Shown: one piece after another, positions 37,305 through 45,623 of the stretch | Position numbering within the stretch: position 1 is the first letter of the stretch | Layout of the letters: each line of letters opens with the position of its first letter | Assembly: GCF_029688925.1 (NCBI RefSeq) | Contig: NZ_JARUKY010000019.1 | Coordinates: 1 to 64,000 of the forward strand | From: Evansella sp. AB-P1 | GTDB taxonomy: Bacteria > Bacillota > Bacilli > Bacillales > Salisediminibacteriaceae | Direction: 5' to 3' | DNA length: 64,000 nucleotides | Translations under genes and position numbers: made by a program | Notes under the pieces: model-generated | What the model was told of the DNA's origin: nothing | What the model saw: the letters and a program-made list of their open reading frames with translations, nothing else | Databases searched by the model: none

Positions 37305-37469
37305 TTGTTAAAAATACTTTGGCATGAATCCCACATAAGGCACTACCTTCACCTATACAACCAATGTGACGATGGCGAACAGCAAAAACGAGGAAAACTA
37401 ATTAAAAAAGCATTCTTTCATCAAGATAAATTAATGACAATAAGCATAAGAAAGCAAAGTACCCTGTAG
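37305..37469 (+). CDS. 54-aa microprotein under a c-di-GMP riboswitch
   Basis: 54 aa starting at TTG 37305, with GGGAGG 7 nt upstream, immediately after a GEMM-I riboswitch. The sequence is basic and His/Tyr rich, with ILWHESHIRHYLHLYNQC and KKAFFHQDKLM; it shares length, the W-H-x-x-H block and the FHxDKxM end with the 54-aa gene at 33955-34119. It is too short for the standard gene-length cutoff and is easily missed. A terminator follows at 37452-37482. Inferred role: a c-di-GMP-regulated effector of unknown type, perhaps in motility or adhesion. Confidence 0.7.
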   Translation: MLKILWHESHIRHYLHLYNQCDDGEQQKRGKLIKKAFFHQDKLMTISIRKQSTL

Positions 37470-37482
37470 AGGTGCTTTGCTT
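37452..37482 (+). terminator. Rho-independent terminator overlapping the microprotein stop
   Basis: AAGCAAAGTACC (37452-37463) pairs with GGTGCTTTGCTT (37471-37482) with one mismatch, followed by a pyrimidine/T-rich stretch. It ends the riboswitch-microprotein transcript. Confidence 0.7.
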
Positions 37483-37743
37483 CTCTTTTGCATATGCGCA
37501 TATTAGAATATTTGTAGCTTTGCAAATTCAAGTTTCTTCAAATCAGTACTGACACGTCTTTCCCCTTCAATACTTTTTAACAACAAAAAACACCTCCAGT
37601 GTTGTAGGAATACAAATGTTTCCACACAAGAATGAGGTGTTTTCTTAAATCGTCTTGAAATCCTTTTGAATGGTTAATCAGATGGACGACACTTCTCACA
37701 TTAACCTAAAAGTCACAGATAGGTTTTGGAAGACAATGCCTGG
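37483..37743. other. intergenic with one hairpin
   Basis: AAAACACCTC (37587-37596) can pair with GAGGTGTTTT (37634-37643). No gene seen. Confidence 0.45.
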
Positions 37744-37770
37744 CGCATCGGAAGAACCGTCCCCACGAGT
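37744..37770. repeat. REP-like repeat at the break of a glnA fragment
   Basis: GCATCGGAAGAACCGTCCCC followed by ACGAGTC. The truncated glutamine synthetase frame ends in the TAG formed exactly at its edge. Confidence 0.85.
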
Positions 37771-38016
37771 CTACGGTTGCAAATACAAGTCTGATTTATT
37801 AATAGGCGAAAATCCTTTTATAGAAGATCCATCAAACATTATTTTTCCACTTTTAATGTCCTCAAGCTGATCTGCAGTAACTGTTACGTGCTTGATTATT
37901 CCCTCAATATCTACAAACTGCAAGTGTATTAATTCCACATTCTTTTCCTTTATCACATCTTCCGTCACCGCTACACTACTAGTGGACTTCACCGGACTTT
38001 GGGTTGCAATGGCCAT
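37771..38016 (-). pseudogene. glnA: glutamine synthetase N-terminal fragment
   Basis: 81 codons from ATG 38016 (AAAGGGGA upstream) encode the start of a type I glutamine synthetase: VIKEKNVELIHLQFVDIEGI, the beta-grasp segment, and FDGSSIKGFSPINKSDLYL. The enzyme is normally about 440 residues; here the frame stops right after LQP, where homologs continue with D, and the REP-like repeat begins. The rest is absent from the window. The fragment cannot be active. It is best explained as a partial duplication or a gene cut by repeat-mediated recombination. Confidence 0.9.
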
Positions 38017-38142
38017 AAATTTCCAATCCCCTTTCACGTAATAATTGATAAAATCATGTGTCCCCTCATTCTAAACTAATCAGCATTAACAGTGGTAAAC
38101 CATGTAAGAAAATCTACTAAAGAAATTTTCAGGGGCGTGGGC

Positions 38143-38305
38143 GTGGGGACGGTTCTACTGATTCATAAAATAGCCACCAACGAAAAGGAAGGTTTTTAAC
38201 TGAACGTTCCTCTTTATTGGTGGCTAACATTTCTATTTACTGTGTGTCATCCCAATCCTTTTACCGAGGCTAGTTCCAGTGCCGACTCTGAAGAACGTCC
38301 CTAGT
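38143..38305. repeat. compact REP-pair element
   Basis: Left end GTGGGGACGGTTCTACTGAT (from 38144). Interior hairpin TAGCCACCAA (38171-38180)/TTGGTGGCTA (38217-38226). Degenerate right end GACTCTGAAGAACGTCCC (38284-38301). At about 160 bp it is one of the shortest complete copies. Its right edge overlaps the stop of the downstream OB-fold gene. Confidence 0.8.
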
Positions 38306-38867
38306 CAATCACTTTCACTTTTATTGATCCGCTAACTTTACTTACAGATACAACTTTGCCTTTGAAGTTGACTTTATTCCCCTTATTTAAGGATAGTAGA
38401 TAGTTTAGCACTTCATTATTCCCTTCAAAATTATCGAACTCAAAAAAAACCGTAACAGAAGAACCTTGATTCGTTTTCACTGAAGAAGTTTGGATATACG
38501 GCATAGGAACACCTGTTTGAGAGCTAACACTGTATACCGCCCCTTCAAAATCAAACGTTTTTCCTATGTATGGATGATGATCCAACTGCATTTCTGTCAT
38601 TACCTTAAAGTCTTTAGCTAGCTGGTTAAAATCTAAACTATTGTAATTGGACTCCACTTTTGATGCTTTGTCAATTGTATTATGAGGGGACTCGAATGAT
38701 TTCTCTTCAGACTCAGCCTTAGTCACTTCCTCAGTTTCATTCCTCTTCTGTTGATTTGCCTTTTTTAACTCATTCTCCAAGAATAAGATCGTACTATGTA
38801 GTTTTCTACATTTCATAAAGTAATACAATGCAACTATAGCGAACACAATGCTGATAAATATAAACAT
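38301..38867 (-). CDS. membrane-anchored OB-fold (tRNA_anti-like) protein
   Basis: 188 aa. One N-terminal transmembrane helix (MFIFISIVFAIVALYYF), a charged coiled/low-complexity linker (about 20-80), then a C-terminal OB fold of the tRNA_anti-like family (PYIGKTFDFEGAVYSV ... NKVNFKGKVVSVSKVSGSIK). Such domains in Bacillaceae occur in surface or membrane proteins of unknown function. The start is ATG 38867 with GAGGTG upstream. The last codons and stop abut a degenerate REP end. Confidence 0.75.
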   Translation of the reverse strand: MFIFISIVFAIVALYYFMKCRKLHSTILFLENELKKANQQKRNETEEVTKAESEEKSFESPHNTIDKASKVESNYNSLDFNQLAKDFKVMTEMQLDHHPYIGKTFDFEGAVYSVSSQTGVPMPYIQTSSVKTNQGSSVTVFFEFDNFEGNNEVLNYLLSLNKGNKVNFKGKVVSVSKVSGSIKVKVID

Positions 38868-39097
38868 TTCACACCTCAATCTTTTAATCTGATATCATAC
38901 CAACCTATTAATAAAAAAACGGAAGAGCTGCCCCTGGAAAAAATAAGATGTCCTTTCTATCAACTCAAACAATCACAAAATCACTCTACACCGTTCTTCA
39001 ATAATTTATTTTAACATTATATAAGGTTCAATATTGCAGATTTTGTAGAAAAAAATCACATTCTGGAAAGAATATAAAACGTTAATGTGAAGAAAAA

Positions 39098-39121
39098 ACT
39101 CAAGAGAACCGTCCCCACGAA
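39098..39121. repeat. REP-like repeat at the break of a gene fragment
   Basis: ACTCAAGAGAACCGTCCCCA followed by CGA; the open frame of the fragment at 39122-39247 begins directly after it. Confidence 0.85.
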
Positions 39122-39247
39122 CCAGAAAAAGGAATTCAAATTGCTTCGAACGTTGTTACATTTCTTAATGCAATTGGTCTTGATACGACACCATCAGAGA
39201 TCTTTAAAGAAGCTGAGCAAAACGTACTACAAATGTTCATAAAATGA
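39122..39247 (+). pseudogene. C-terminal gene fragment starting at a REP repeat
   Basis: 41 codons with clear coding character (PEKGIQIASNVVTFLNAIGL, then DTTPSEIFKEAEQNVLQMFI) end at TGA 39247. There is no start codon; the 5' boundary coincides with the REP-like repeat at 39098-39121. The family is not recognised; it resembles the C-terminus of a small cytoplasmic protein. Same situation as the glnA fragment, but with the 3' part preserved. Confidence 0.55.
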
Positions 39248-39771
39248 AGCAGAAAGAAGATAGTTCAAATTAAAACCATTTCTATTCTGGTTTACATCAT
39301 CCAGTATTAACTACATTGACTAATGAAACACTTTCAGCTTAGATACATATAAGATTTAGGAAGTTTAAACTTTAATTTTTTGAGACTTCATTCCCCTTAT
39401 AGCATAAACACCACGCACCCTACTATCGCTTGGATTTCGCAACTTCGGTATGCGTGGGGGGCGATTAGAACGTTGAAGTATTTACGTGACCGGCGTATTT
39501 CCTGTCACAACCTAATATCTTCAGTTTTCAAAGAACAACCTACATGTATTTTTCACCATAAGAACAAATGTCCCTACGTATAAAAAGGCGATTCATCACC
39601 CACTTACTCATTGGGTTTCGCCATTCACATTCCTTGAAGATGGGGGTTTTCTCGCCTATTTTCAGATAAATCTTGAATCACATAGAGTATAGTTTCACCC
39701 TATATGTTGATATAAATATCAGAGGAATTTTTATAAAACTATTTATTATTAATCTATTTCTATTTTACTGT
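39248..39771. other. intergenic region
   Basis: No gene. GGCGA..TCGCC with inner CCCA..TGGG at about 39591-39630 can form a hairpin. Around 39530 is CTTCAGTTTTCAAAGAACAA, a string resembling boxes of Bacillus rRNA spacers, but no rRNA or tRNA is attached. Confidence 0.45.
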
Positions 39772-40281
39772 TCAATTCCCAAAACCCATCCCTGTATCTT
39801 CTATTAAAAGACTCGCATCCCTTATTTGTTTTTGAATATATCCCTTCGTTTCGCTATTGTCTTTTTCATCTTCATTTAAAAGCTTTATCATACAATTTAA
39901 TAGTAAATTTACTACTTTTAAATAATTCACAGCTAACTTTCCGGTGTTTTTACAACTGCAAAGTGAACAAATATAAGGGATTTCAAATGCAATATAACGT
40001 GCATAAGATGTACCATTACTATTCACTAAAACCCTTTCACCGGTCTCTTTATTTATTACTCGAATACACCGAAACTCCCCTTCAACCGTCCACCCACACG
40101 TAGCATCTGTAATCCAATCCTGATCCTCTAATAAATTCTCAGAAAAATGGTAGAATACGTCATTTTCTAACAACACTTCTTTCACAACACAATATTTTTC
40201 AATTTCACCAAAACCGTCACACACTGTCTTCTTCAGATCTTGTAAGCTATCCATTTTACAGCCAAAGATTGCTAGCATCAT
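39772..40281 (-). CDS. hypothetical cytoplasmic protein
   Basis: 169 aa, no recognised family. Six cysteines (for example ATCGW and CSLCSCKN) suggest a possible metal site in the middle. The last 60 residues are helical. There is no signal peptide despite the hydrophobic first residues. AGGAGG lies 8 nt before ATG 40281. It follows the sigma-factor-like gene on the same strand with 54 nt between them, so the two may be cotranscribed and it could be a target or partner of that factor. Confidence 0.65.
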   Translation of the reverse strand: MMLAIFGCKMDSLQDLKKTVCDGFGEIEKYCVVKEVLLENDVFYHFSENLLEDQDWITDATCGWTVEGEFRCIRVINKETGERVLVNSNGTSYARYIAFEIPYICSLCSCKNTGKLAVNYLKVVNLLLNCMIKLLNEDEKDNSETKGYIQKQIRDASLLIEDTGMGFGN

Positions 40282-40335
40282 AGTTATTTCCTCCTATATA
40301 ATTTTTGTTGAATCGCTGTAAACATGTAAGGGTGA

Positions 40336-40869
40336 TTACCACGTTACTGTTGCATCGGGAGAACCGTCCCCGCGAAGCTTTTTGATAGCTTGTTTTCGCC
40401 ATGATTTGACTGTGGTAATGCTGACTTTGTGTCGTTTGGCTATTTCTTGTGGCTTGTAGCCGTAGAAGATTCCTTCTTCTACCCACAACTTTTCCCGTTT
40501 ACTTAAGGGGGTAGTTTTTATCCATTCTTTTAACAGTAATAACTCTTCTTCAGAAAATGGTGCAGCTGGTGATAACTCCGCTAAAATAAATGGTTCTGTC
40601 GTCTGATAATGTTGACTCCACTTATCTTGATTAGCTATAGCCCTCTTGATGCGACCGTGAATATAACTTTGGGCATAAGGTGCAAACGGTCCCGATGCTA
40701 GATCGTACTTACACCAGGCATCATAAAGAGCAATCCTGCCAATCTGGACATATTCATCCACTTCGCGTCCCAAATTCCACTTTTTTACTGCAGCAAAAAC
40801 GATGGGCATATACTTTTCACAGCATGCCTCAAATGTTGCTTCTTTTGTCCAATTTTGTTCCAAGTTCAT
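40336..40869 (-). CDS. sigma-70-like factor (phage/Xpf-type)
   Basis: 177 aa. The sigma region 2-like N-terminus (FEACCEKYMPIVFAAVKKWN ... DEYVQIGRIALYDAWCKYD) and the region 4 HTH (LSKREKLWVEEG...GYKPQEIAKRHKVSITTVKSW) are both present, as in small sigma factors of the late-phage or competence type. The final dozen residues (RGDGSPDATVTW) are encoded by a REP-like repeat, so the natural C-terminus has been replaced; region 4 itself looks whole. ATG 40869 lacks a strong ribosome binding site. It may direct transcription of the next gene. Confidence 0.8.
   Translation of the reverse strand: MNLEQNWTKEATFEACCEKYMPIVFAAVKKWNLGREVDEYVQIGRIALYDAWCKYDLASGPFAPYAQSYIHGRIKRAIANQDKWSQHYQTTEPFILAELSPAAPFSEEELLLLKEWIKTTPLSKREKLWVEEGIFYGYKPQEIAKRHKVSITTVKSWRKQAIKKLRGDGSPDATVTW
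40350..40376. repeat. REP-like repeat encoding the sigma factor C-terminus
   Basis: TGCATCGGGAGAACCGTCCC followed by CGCGA, overlapping the last codons of the sigma-like gene. Confidence 0.85.
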
Positions 40870-41227
40870 TACTCCAACTCGGAAGCGCGCTTCCCATATT
40901 CCATGGTAAGCACAGTGTATATTGCTTATGGTAAAGTGGCGAATGAAGAAAAATAACGTTTCTCATGACGAAACATCACGTTTCCCATAGAGAAACTGTG
41001 GGTCGTGGGGACGGTTCTCTTGATTCACTCTAATTTGCTTTCAGAGATCAGAAGATTCCCTCTGTGGAGAATAATGTGGACGAAAAAAGGGTTGTAGATT
41101 TTTACTACTAACCCTTAGAAGTTAACTATTTTGTAAAAGTAAACATTTAATTTTTCTAATATTAACTCATAACAGAAGAAGGTGAACGTCAACTAGTCAA
41201 CCTACGTCCCCTCCAAAACTCTATTCC
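40870..41227. other. upstream region of the sigma-like gene with a REP left end
   Basis: No gene. GAAACGTTATTTTTC-type near-repeats (AACGTTTCTCATGACGAAAC, then ACGTTTCCCATAGAGAAAC) around 40958-40996 form short inverted repeats that could be an operator. A REP left end lies at 41004-41030. Confidence 0.45.
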
Positions 41228-41730
41228 CTATCCCCCGAAGAAAAAGTCAATGACATTGGAAGCCGTGGTGGTTTGTCTGTTGTATAATTCGCAATAACCG
41301 CAATTGGTGCAGTATACAACAATAAACTTATTATGTTGGACATCAAACATTTTGGACAGCCCAGTGCCTGTTGTAGCAATTTCCTTTGTTTCCGCTTCCT
41401 TGTGACCGCACTTGATACACCCTTTTTCCTTCATTAATACACCCCTCCAAGTTTTTTATATAGTATTAAATACGAATTAAATAATAAAAGGTTTCTACTA
41501 GATTGCGGCTGGTAACGTAATTGAATAGGGGGTTATTCGAAAAAAAGTTTTTCAAGAGTAGAAACCCGGTGTTGATTTAGAATTTTGATTGCATGTATGG
41601 AGAAGAATTAGTCGGTGGGGAAATAAGTAGTTGTGGATTTCATTTAGCAAACTCCCTAGCTCCCTCTGTTCGATCTCTGATGAAGCCTTGGCATGATCTA
41701 TTTTGACTCACAAGAACCGTCCCCCCGACC
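41004..41730. repeat. inverted REP pair enclosing a zinc-ribbon gene
   Basis: Left end GTGGGGACGGTTCTCTTGAT (from 41006), right end GACTCACAAGAACCGTCCCC (41705-41724). The enclosed interval carries the 68-aa zinc-ribbon gene; 41435-41829 is otherwise empty of genes. Confidence 0.6.
41228..41434 (-). CDS. small zinc-ribbon protein (COG3478-like)
   Basis: 68 aa. CIKCGHKEAETKEIATTG, then VVYCTNCGYCELY gives two CxxC pairs for one zinc ribbon, the pattern of the small nucleic-acid-binding Zn-ribbon family found in Bacillus (YpzJ-like). It ends with a hydrophobic tail (VIDFFFGG). GGAGGG lies near the ATG. Stand-alone gene; molecular role unknown. Confidence 0.8.
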   Translation of the reverse strand: MKEKGCIKCGHKEAETKEIATTGTGLSKMFDVQHNKFIVVYCTNCGYCELYNRQTTTASNVIDFFFGG

Positions 41731-41829
41731 CATAACCCCACCTAAAAATTTCTCAGCATATAGACAAAGGCTACAAGGATATATATAGACAGTGATGTTT
41801 AAAATTTACTTATATTAGGAGGAGAAATT

Positions 41830-42339
41830 TTGAAGAAAAACTTCATATTGTTGTTTTTGTCTATAGGGGCTATATTTTTCATTCTGACAGGGTGTTTTTC
41901 TGATCCTGTGAAAGATGATTTAGAGGACTATGTCAATAATGGCATCATGCCACTTGCTGAAGACGAGGACGAGATTATCTCTCTATACGAAAGTGTGACG
42001 GGTATAAACTATATCGATGACTTTATCCTATACGAAACAATCCATTTAGACATTATTCCAAAATATCAAGTTTTTATCGACGACCTTGAAGCCATTAGGC
42101 CAGAAACAAGGGAAGTTAGAGATATACATGAAGTCTACATCCAAGCTCACAATACACAATATAATGCTATGGTAATCATACTCGACGCACTTGACTATCA
42201 AGATCACGGGCTCATTAATAATGCAAACGAAAATTTAAATGAAGCAAGAACATTATTCAGGAACTTCCTATATGATTTAGAGGATCTTTTGGACGAACAC
42301 AACCTTGAAATGGAGTATGTAACCAATTCTATGATGTAA
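41830..42339 (+). CDS. lipoprotein of unknown function
   Basis: 169 aa. The start is TTG 41830, with AGGAGGAG upstream. The signal peptide KKNFILLFLSIGAIFFILTG is followed by Cys. The mature part (SDPVKDDLEDYVNNGIMPL ... ETREVRDIHEVYIQAHNTQY) is all-helical and acidic, like a helical bundle binding protein. Membrane-anchored on the outer face. The REP-like element begins 26 nt after the stop and probably acts as its transcription end. Confidence 0.8.
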   Translation: MKKNFILLFLSIGAIFFILTGCFSDPVKDDLEDYVNNGIMPLAEDEDEIISLYESVTGINYIDDFILYETIHLDIIPKYQVFIDDLEAIRPETREVRDIHEVYIQAHNTQYNAMVIILDALDYQDHGLINNANENLNEARTLFRNFLYDLEDLLDEHNLEMEYVTNSMM

Positions 42340-42364
42340 AAATATAGCGCTGATTTAAGCAAGG

Positions 42365-42580
42365 GCGCATCATGGGGACGGTTCTCACGATGCGCCACTG
42401 CCAATCAGAAAGCAAAAAATTTCTTCATCCAAAATTGGCATAAAGCCAGTTTTGATGTAAGACTCCGTTAGCATTCCTCCAACAAGGCTCGTTTTAAAAT
42501 GCTATTATTTTATTCACATTATTATCCTAATCCTAATATCTCACTTAATAAACGACTCACAAGAACCGTCCCCACGACCC
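42365..42580. repeat. complete REP-pair element (about 215 bp)
   Basis: The left end is a perfect hairpin: GCGCATC (42365-42371) with GATGCGC (42389-42395) around GGGGACGGTTCT. The middle has AAAGCCAG..GACTCCGTTAGCA typical of the composite. The right end is CGACTCACAAGAACCGTCCC. No gene inside. Confidence 0.85.
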
Positions 42581-42625
42581 ACCCACGACCCACGCACAAA
42601 CCAGTCACGTCACACACAACCTCAA

Positions 42626-43153
42626 TCATTCCCAAGGTTTCCGTCTTGGCAATAGCCTCGGTACATTTTTCTTATACTCCAAGTATTCTTCGCCGAACTT
42701 TTTAGTAAGAAGAGGTTCTTCCCCAAAGATGAAGTAAGTATAGTTGACCACTGTAAAAAAGATAAACCATAAAAGTACTGACATGGAACATAATAGAAGA
42801 GATTCTCCTAATAAAACAAAGGCTACTCCGCTAATCATAGGATTTCGAGTATATCGGTACGGTCCACTAACAACCAACTTTTTAGGTGGATCCCATGGAG
42901 CCAACGTACCCTTCCCATTTTTGGCAAACTGAGAAACGGTCACGATTACTAAGAGAAAACCAGTTAATGCAATGGCTAATCCTACAATAAAGATAAGTGC
43001 ACTAATCGGTCCTTCTAGTCCCCATAACAACCTGTTTGGCAGGAAGCTTTTCAATAATACCGGAATAATGATCGTCACATTGAACGGCAAAAGTAAAATT
43101 GAAATGATATGTGAAAAAAACGATGATTTCTTTTGATACATCTTTTGAGTCAT
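42626..43153 (-). CDS. isoprenylcysteine methyltransferase / phospholipid methyltransferase family protein
   Basis: 175 aa integral membrane protein with four or five helices and the family signature GPYRYTRNPMISGVAFVLLG, then FGEEPLLTKKFGEEYLEYKK near the C-terminus (ICMT/PEMT superfamily). These enzymes use S-adenosylmethionine to methylate lipids or prenylated/isoprenoid substrates in the membrane; the substrate here is unknown. GGAGGAG precedes ATG 43153. Single gene between REP repeats. Confidence 0.88.
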   Translation of the reverse strand: MTQKMYQKKSSFFSHIISILLLPFNVTIIIPVLLKSFLPNRLLWGLEGPISALIFIVGLAIALTGFLLVIVTVSQFAKNGKGTLAPWDPPKKLVVSGPYRYTRNPMISGVAFVLLGESLLLCSMSVLLWFIFFTVVNYTYFIFGEEPLLTKKFGEEYLEYKKNVPRLLPRRKPWE

Positions 43154-43221
43154 TACTCTCCTCCTTCAAAACAGCCAGTCACTCTACGCGTAACTTCTCA
43201 AGTGTATTTTCTCATGAGGAA

Positions 43222-43250
43222 TGCATCGTGAGAACCGTCCCCACGACCCA
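43222..43250. repeat. REP-like repeat, right-end form
   Basis: TGCATCGTGAGAACCGTCCC followed by CACGACCCA; TCGTG and CACGA form the stem around the constant loop. Confidence 0.85.
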
Positions 43251-43325
43251 CGCACCGTTTTATAGTATAATAATCCTATGTAGGAATTTATTGTTAGTAA
43301 AAATCGCTTAAGTCAGGAGTGCCCT

Positions 43326-45410
43326 ATGAGTAGTCTAAATAATCCAAATCCTTTGCACGACTTAGATAAAATAAAATATCCGTATAAAGAACTGCTGGAG
43401 AACTTTGCTGAGGCCATTTATGTTATTAATCTAGATGGGCGCTTTATTGATTATAACCATGGCTTTAGCTCATTGGTTGGACCTGGGGAGAAATATATAA
43501 ATACAAGCTTCCTTGATCTTGTTCATCCTGAAGACATTGAACTAGCCAAAAATGGATTTTTTAAAACACTAGAAGGGCAAGTACTAAAAGAAGAAAAACT
43601 ACGAATCTTTTCTATTGATGGAAAAACAAAGTCAATCGTTACTAGTAAAGTTCCCCTTTTTGATAAAGAAGAAAAGCTCATAGGAATATTAGGCATTGCA
43701 AAGGACATGACAAGGGAAATTGAATTACAAAATCAAATTAAACTGCAATATAATCAATACAGATCTTTATTGAAAAACTCAAATAGCGTCAATTGTATTC
43801 TTTCCGCAAAGGGTGAAGTAACATATAGAAGCCCTTCTATTGAAAAAGTTCTCGGCTATAAACCAGAGGAGTTAGATGGACCATTTTTCAGTCTTGTCCA
43901 TCCAGATGATCAGGAAAACGTCATTTCCCGCTTTCAACACTTAGTCGATCAACCAGACGCTGTTCAAACAATTGATGTAAGACTTCAGCATAAAAACGGA
44001 GGCTGGAGAATGATTCACGCCATTGCCAATAACCTCATAAAAGACCCTCATGTCAATGGAATCATTGTCAATTATCATGATATAACAGAAATGAGGCAAG
44101 CAGAACAAAAGATTCACCATATTGCTTACCATGATTATTTAACTGGCCTACCGAATCGCCGTTTTTTTGAGGAGAAATTACAACAAGAATTAATAGCTGC
44201 TAAAAAAAATAATACTAAGCTAGCTGTACTCTTTATTGATATTGACCGCTTTAAATACATAAATGATACGTTAGGACATCCCCTTGGGGACGAAGTGTTG
44301 AAAAAAATTGCTCACATGCTACAAAGTCTCTCTTCTGAAAAGGAATTTGTTGCTCGTATGGCTGGAGACGAATTTATGCTTTTATCTTCTAATTTAATTA
44401 CGGAAGACTATGCGAAAAACATTGCTACTACCATTTTAAAAAAACTTGAAGCCCCTATCGTAGTGGATCAATTTGAAATTTTTGTAACTGGAAGCATCGG
44501 AATTACCATCTATCCTGAATCAGGTAATGACCTAGCTATTTTAATGAAAAATGCCGATCTTGCAATGTATCAAGCGAAAGCAACGAAAGAAAATAGCTAT
44601 AAGCTTTTCACATCAGAAATGGAAAAAGAATCATATAAGAAATTCTCTTTACAAAATGACCTTCGTCGCGCCATTGCGAACAAGGAATTTGAACTATATT
44701 ATCAGCCAAAGGTTTGTGCAAAAACAGATAAAATCGTTGGTGCAGAAGCACTTATTCGTTGGAACCACCCGAAAAAGGGAGTAGTTTCACCTGGGGAATT
44801 TATTCCTCTAGCAGAAGAAACGGGCTTAATTGTTCCAATCGGAGAATGGGTTTTTCAAGCTGTCTGTGAACAAATAAAAGCTTGGCAAAATAAAGGGTTC
44901 GCCCCCTTTATCGTTTCCCTTAACTTCTCTTCTTCACAAATGCTCCAAAAAGGGTTGGTCCAAACAGTGGAAAATCTACTTAAAGAAAAGGAAGTAGAGG
45001 GAAAGTGGATCGAAATTGAGATAACTGAAAGCATCTTTTTAGAACACGATAACGATATAAAGAATAAATTAGACGGACTCAGAAAACTAGGAATCCAAAT
45101 CGCCATCGACGACTTTGGGACAGGCTATTCCTCACTGAGCTATTTAAGAAAATACAAATTCAACACAATAAAACTAGACAGATCTTTTATAAACGACATA
45201 CACACATCAGACGACAACGAAGCCATTATTAACTTTATCATTCAACTTTCCAATCAGTTAAAGATGAAAGTTGTCGCAGAAGGTGTTGAAACAAAAGAAC
45301 AAAAAAGCCGCTTGCAACAATTAAACTGCGACGAACTGCAAGGCTATTATTTCAGCAAACCAAAACCAATACACCAATTCGAATCCGATGCGTGGGGACG
45401 GTTCTCGTGA
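43326..45410 (+). CDS. PAS-PAS-GGDEF-EAL cyclic-di-GMP protein (AGDEF)
   Basis: 694 aa, cytoplasmic. PAS1 (about 18-135), PAS2 (about 145-260), GGDEF (about 265-430) and EAL (about 445-690). The cyclase signature reads AGDEF (346-350) instead of GGDEF; the first Gly is often tolerated as Ala, so activity is uncertain. EAL catalysis looks intact: EALIRW (474-479), EITES, DDFGTGYSS, VVAEGVET. It is therefore probably mainly a phosphodiesterase. The start is ATG 43326 with CAGGAG upstream and TATAAT at 43266-43271. The last five residues (WGRFS) and the stop come from a REP-like repeat, so the C-terminus has been reshaped. Confidence 0.93.
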   Translation: MSSLNNPNPLHDLDKIKYPYKELLENFAEAIYVINLDGRFIDYNHGFSSLVGPGEKYINTSFLDLVHPEDIELAKNGFFKTLEGQVLKEEKLRIFSIDGKTKSIVTSKVPLFDKEEKLIGILGIAKDMTREIELQNQIKLQYNQYRSLLKNSNSVNCILSAKGEVTYRSPSIEKVLGYKPEELDGPFFSLVHPDDQENVISRFQHLVDQPDAVQTIDVRLQHKNGGWRMIHAIANNLIKDPHVNGIIVNYHDITEMRQAEQKIHHIAYHDYLTGLPNRRFFEEKLQQELIAAKKNNTKLAVLFIDIDRFKYINDTLGHPLGDEVLKKIAHMLQSLSSEKEFVARMAGDEFMLLSSNLITEDYAKNIATTILKKLEAPIVVDQFEIFVTGSIGITIYPESGNDLAILMKNADLAMYQAKATKENSYKLFTSEMEKESYKKFSLQNDLRRAIANKEFELYYQPKVCAKTDKIVGAEALIRWNHPKKGVVSPGEFIPLAEETGLIVPIGEWVFQAVCEQIKAWQNKGFAPFIVSLNFSSSQMLQKGLVQTVENLLKEKEVEGKWIEIEITESIFLEHDNDIKNKLDGLRKLGIQIAIDDFGTGYSSLSYLRKYKFNTIKLDRSFINDIHTSDDNEAIINFIIQLSNQLKMKVVAEGVETKEQKSRLQQLNCDELQGYYFSKPKPIHQFESDAWGRFS

Positions 45411-45445
45411 TGCACCCGGGGACACGGGGACAGGGACCTTGTCCC
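45392..45445. repeat. REP-like repeat and GGGACA hairpin after the GGDEF-EAL gene
   Basis: GTGGGGACGGTTCTCGTGAT supplies the final codons of the upstream gene. It is followed by GGGACA..TGTCCC (45427-45445), a member of a second hairpin family also found at 49628, 51574 and 54954. Confidence 0.8.
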
Positions 45446-45623
45446 AACCTCTGGGTTCCAACCGCCCCAACGAATCATGCTTTTCGGTGTCCTTTGTCGT
45501 TGATTGACAGATAATTAGATGTAAGGAATTTATTTTCCATTTCTCATTTTAATATGAAGAGAGAATGGCTATAATTGAATTAATAACCTAACGATACTTA
45601 CCGAGAGGAGGGGGGGAGTCGGA

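Noticed and set aside
39380-39583. 67-codon frame and an rRNA-spacer-like string
   Set aside because: The frame lacks a ribosome binding site; the CAGTTTTCAAAGAACAA string resembles rRNA spacer boxes but no rRNA or tRNA sequence accompanies it.
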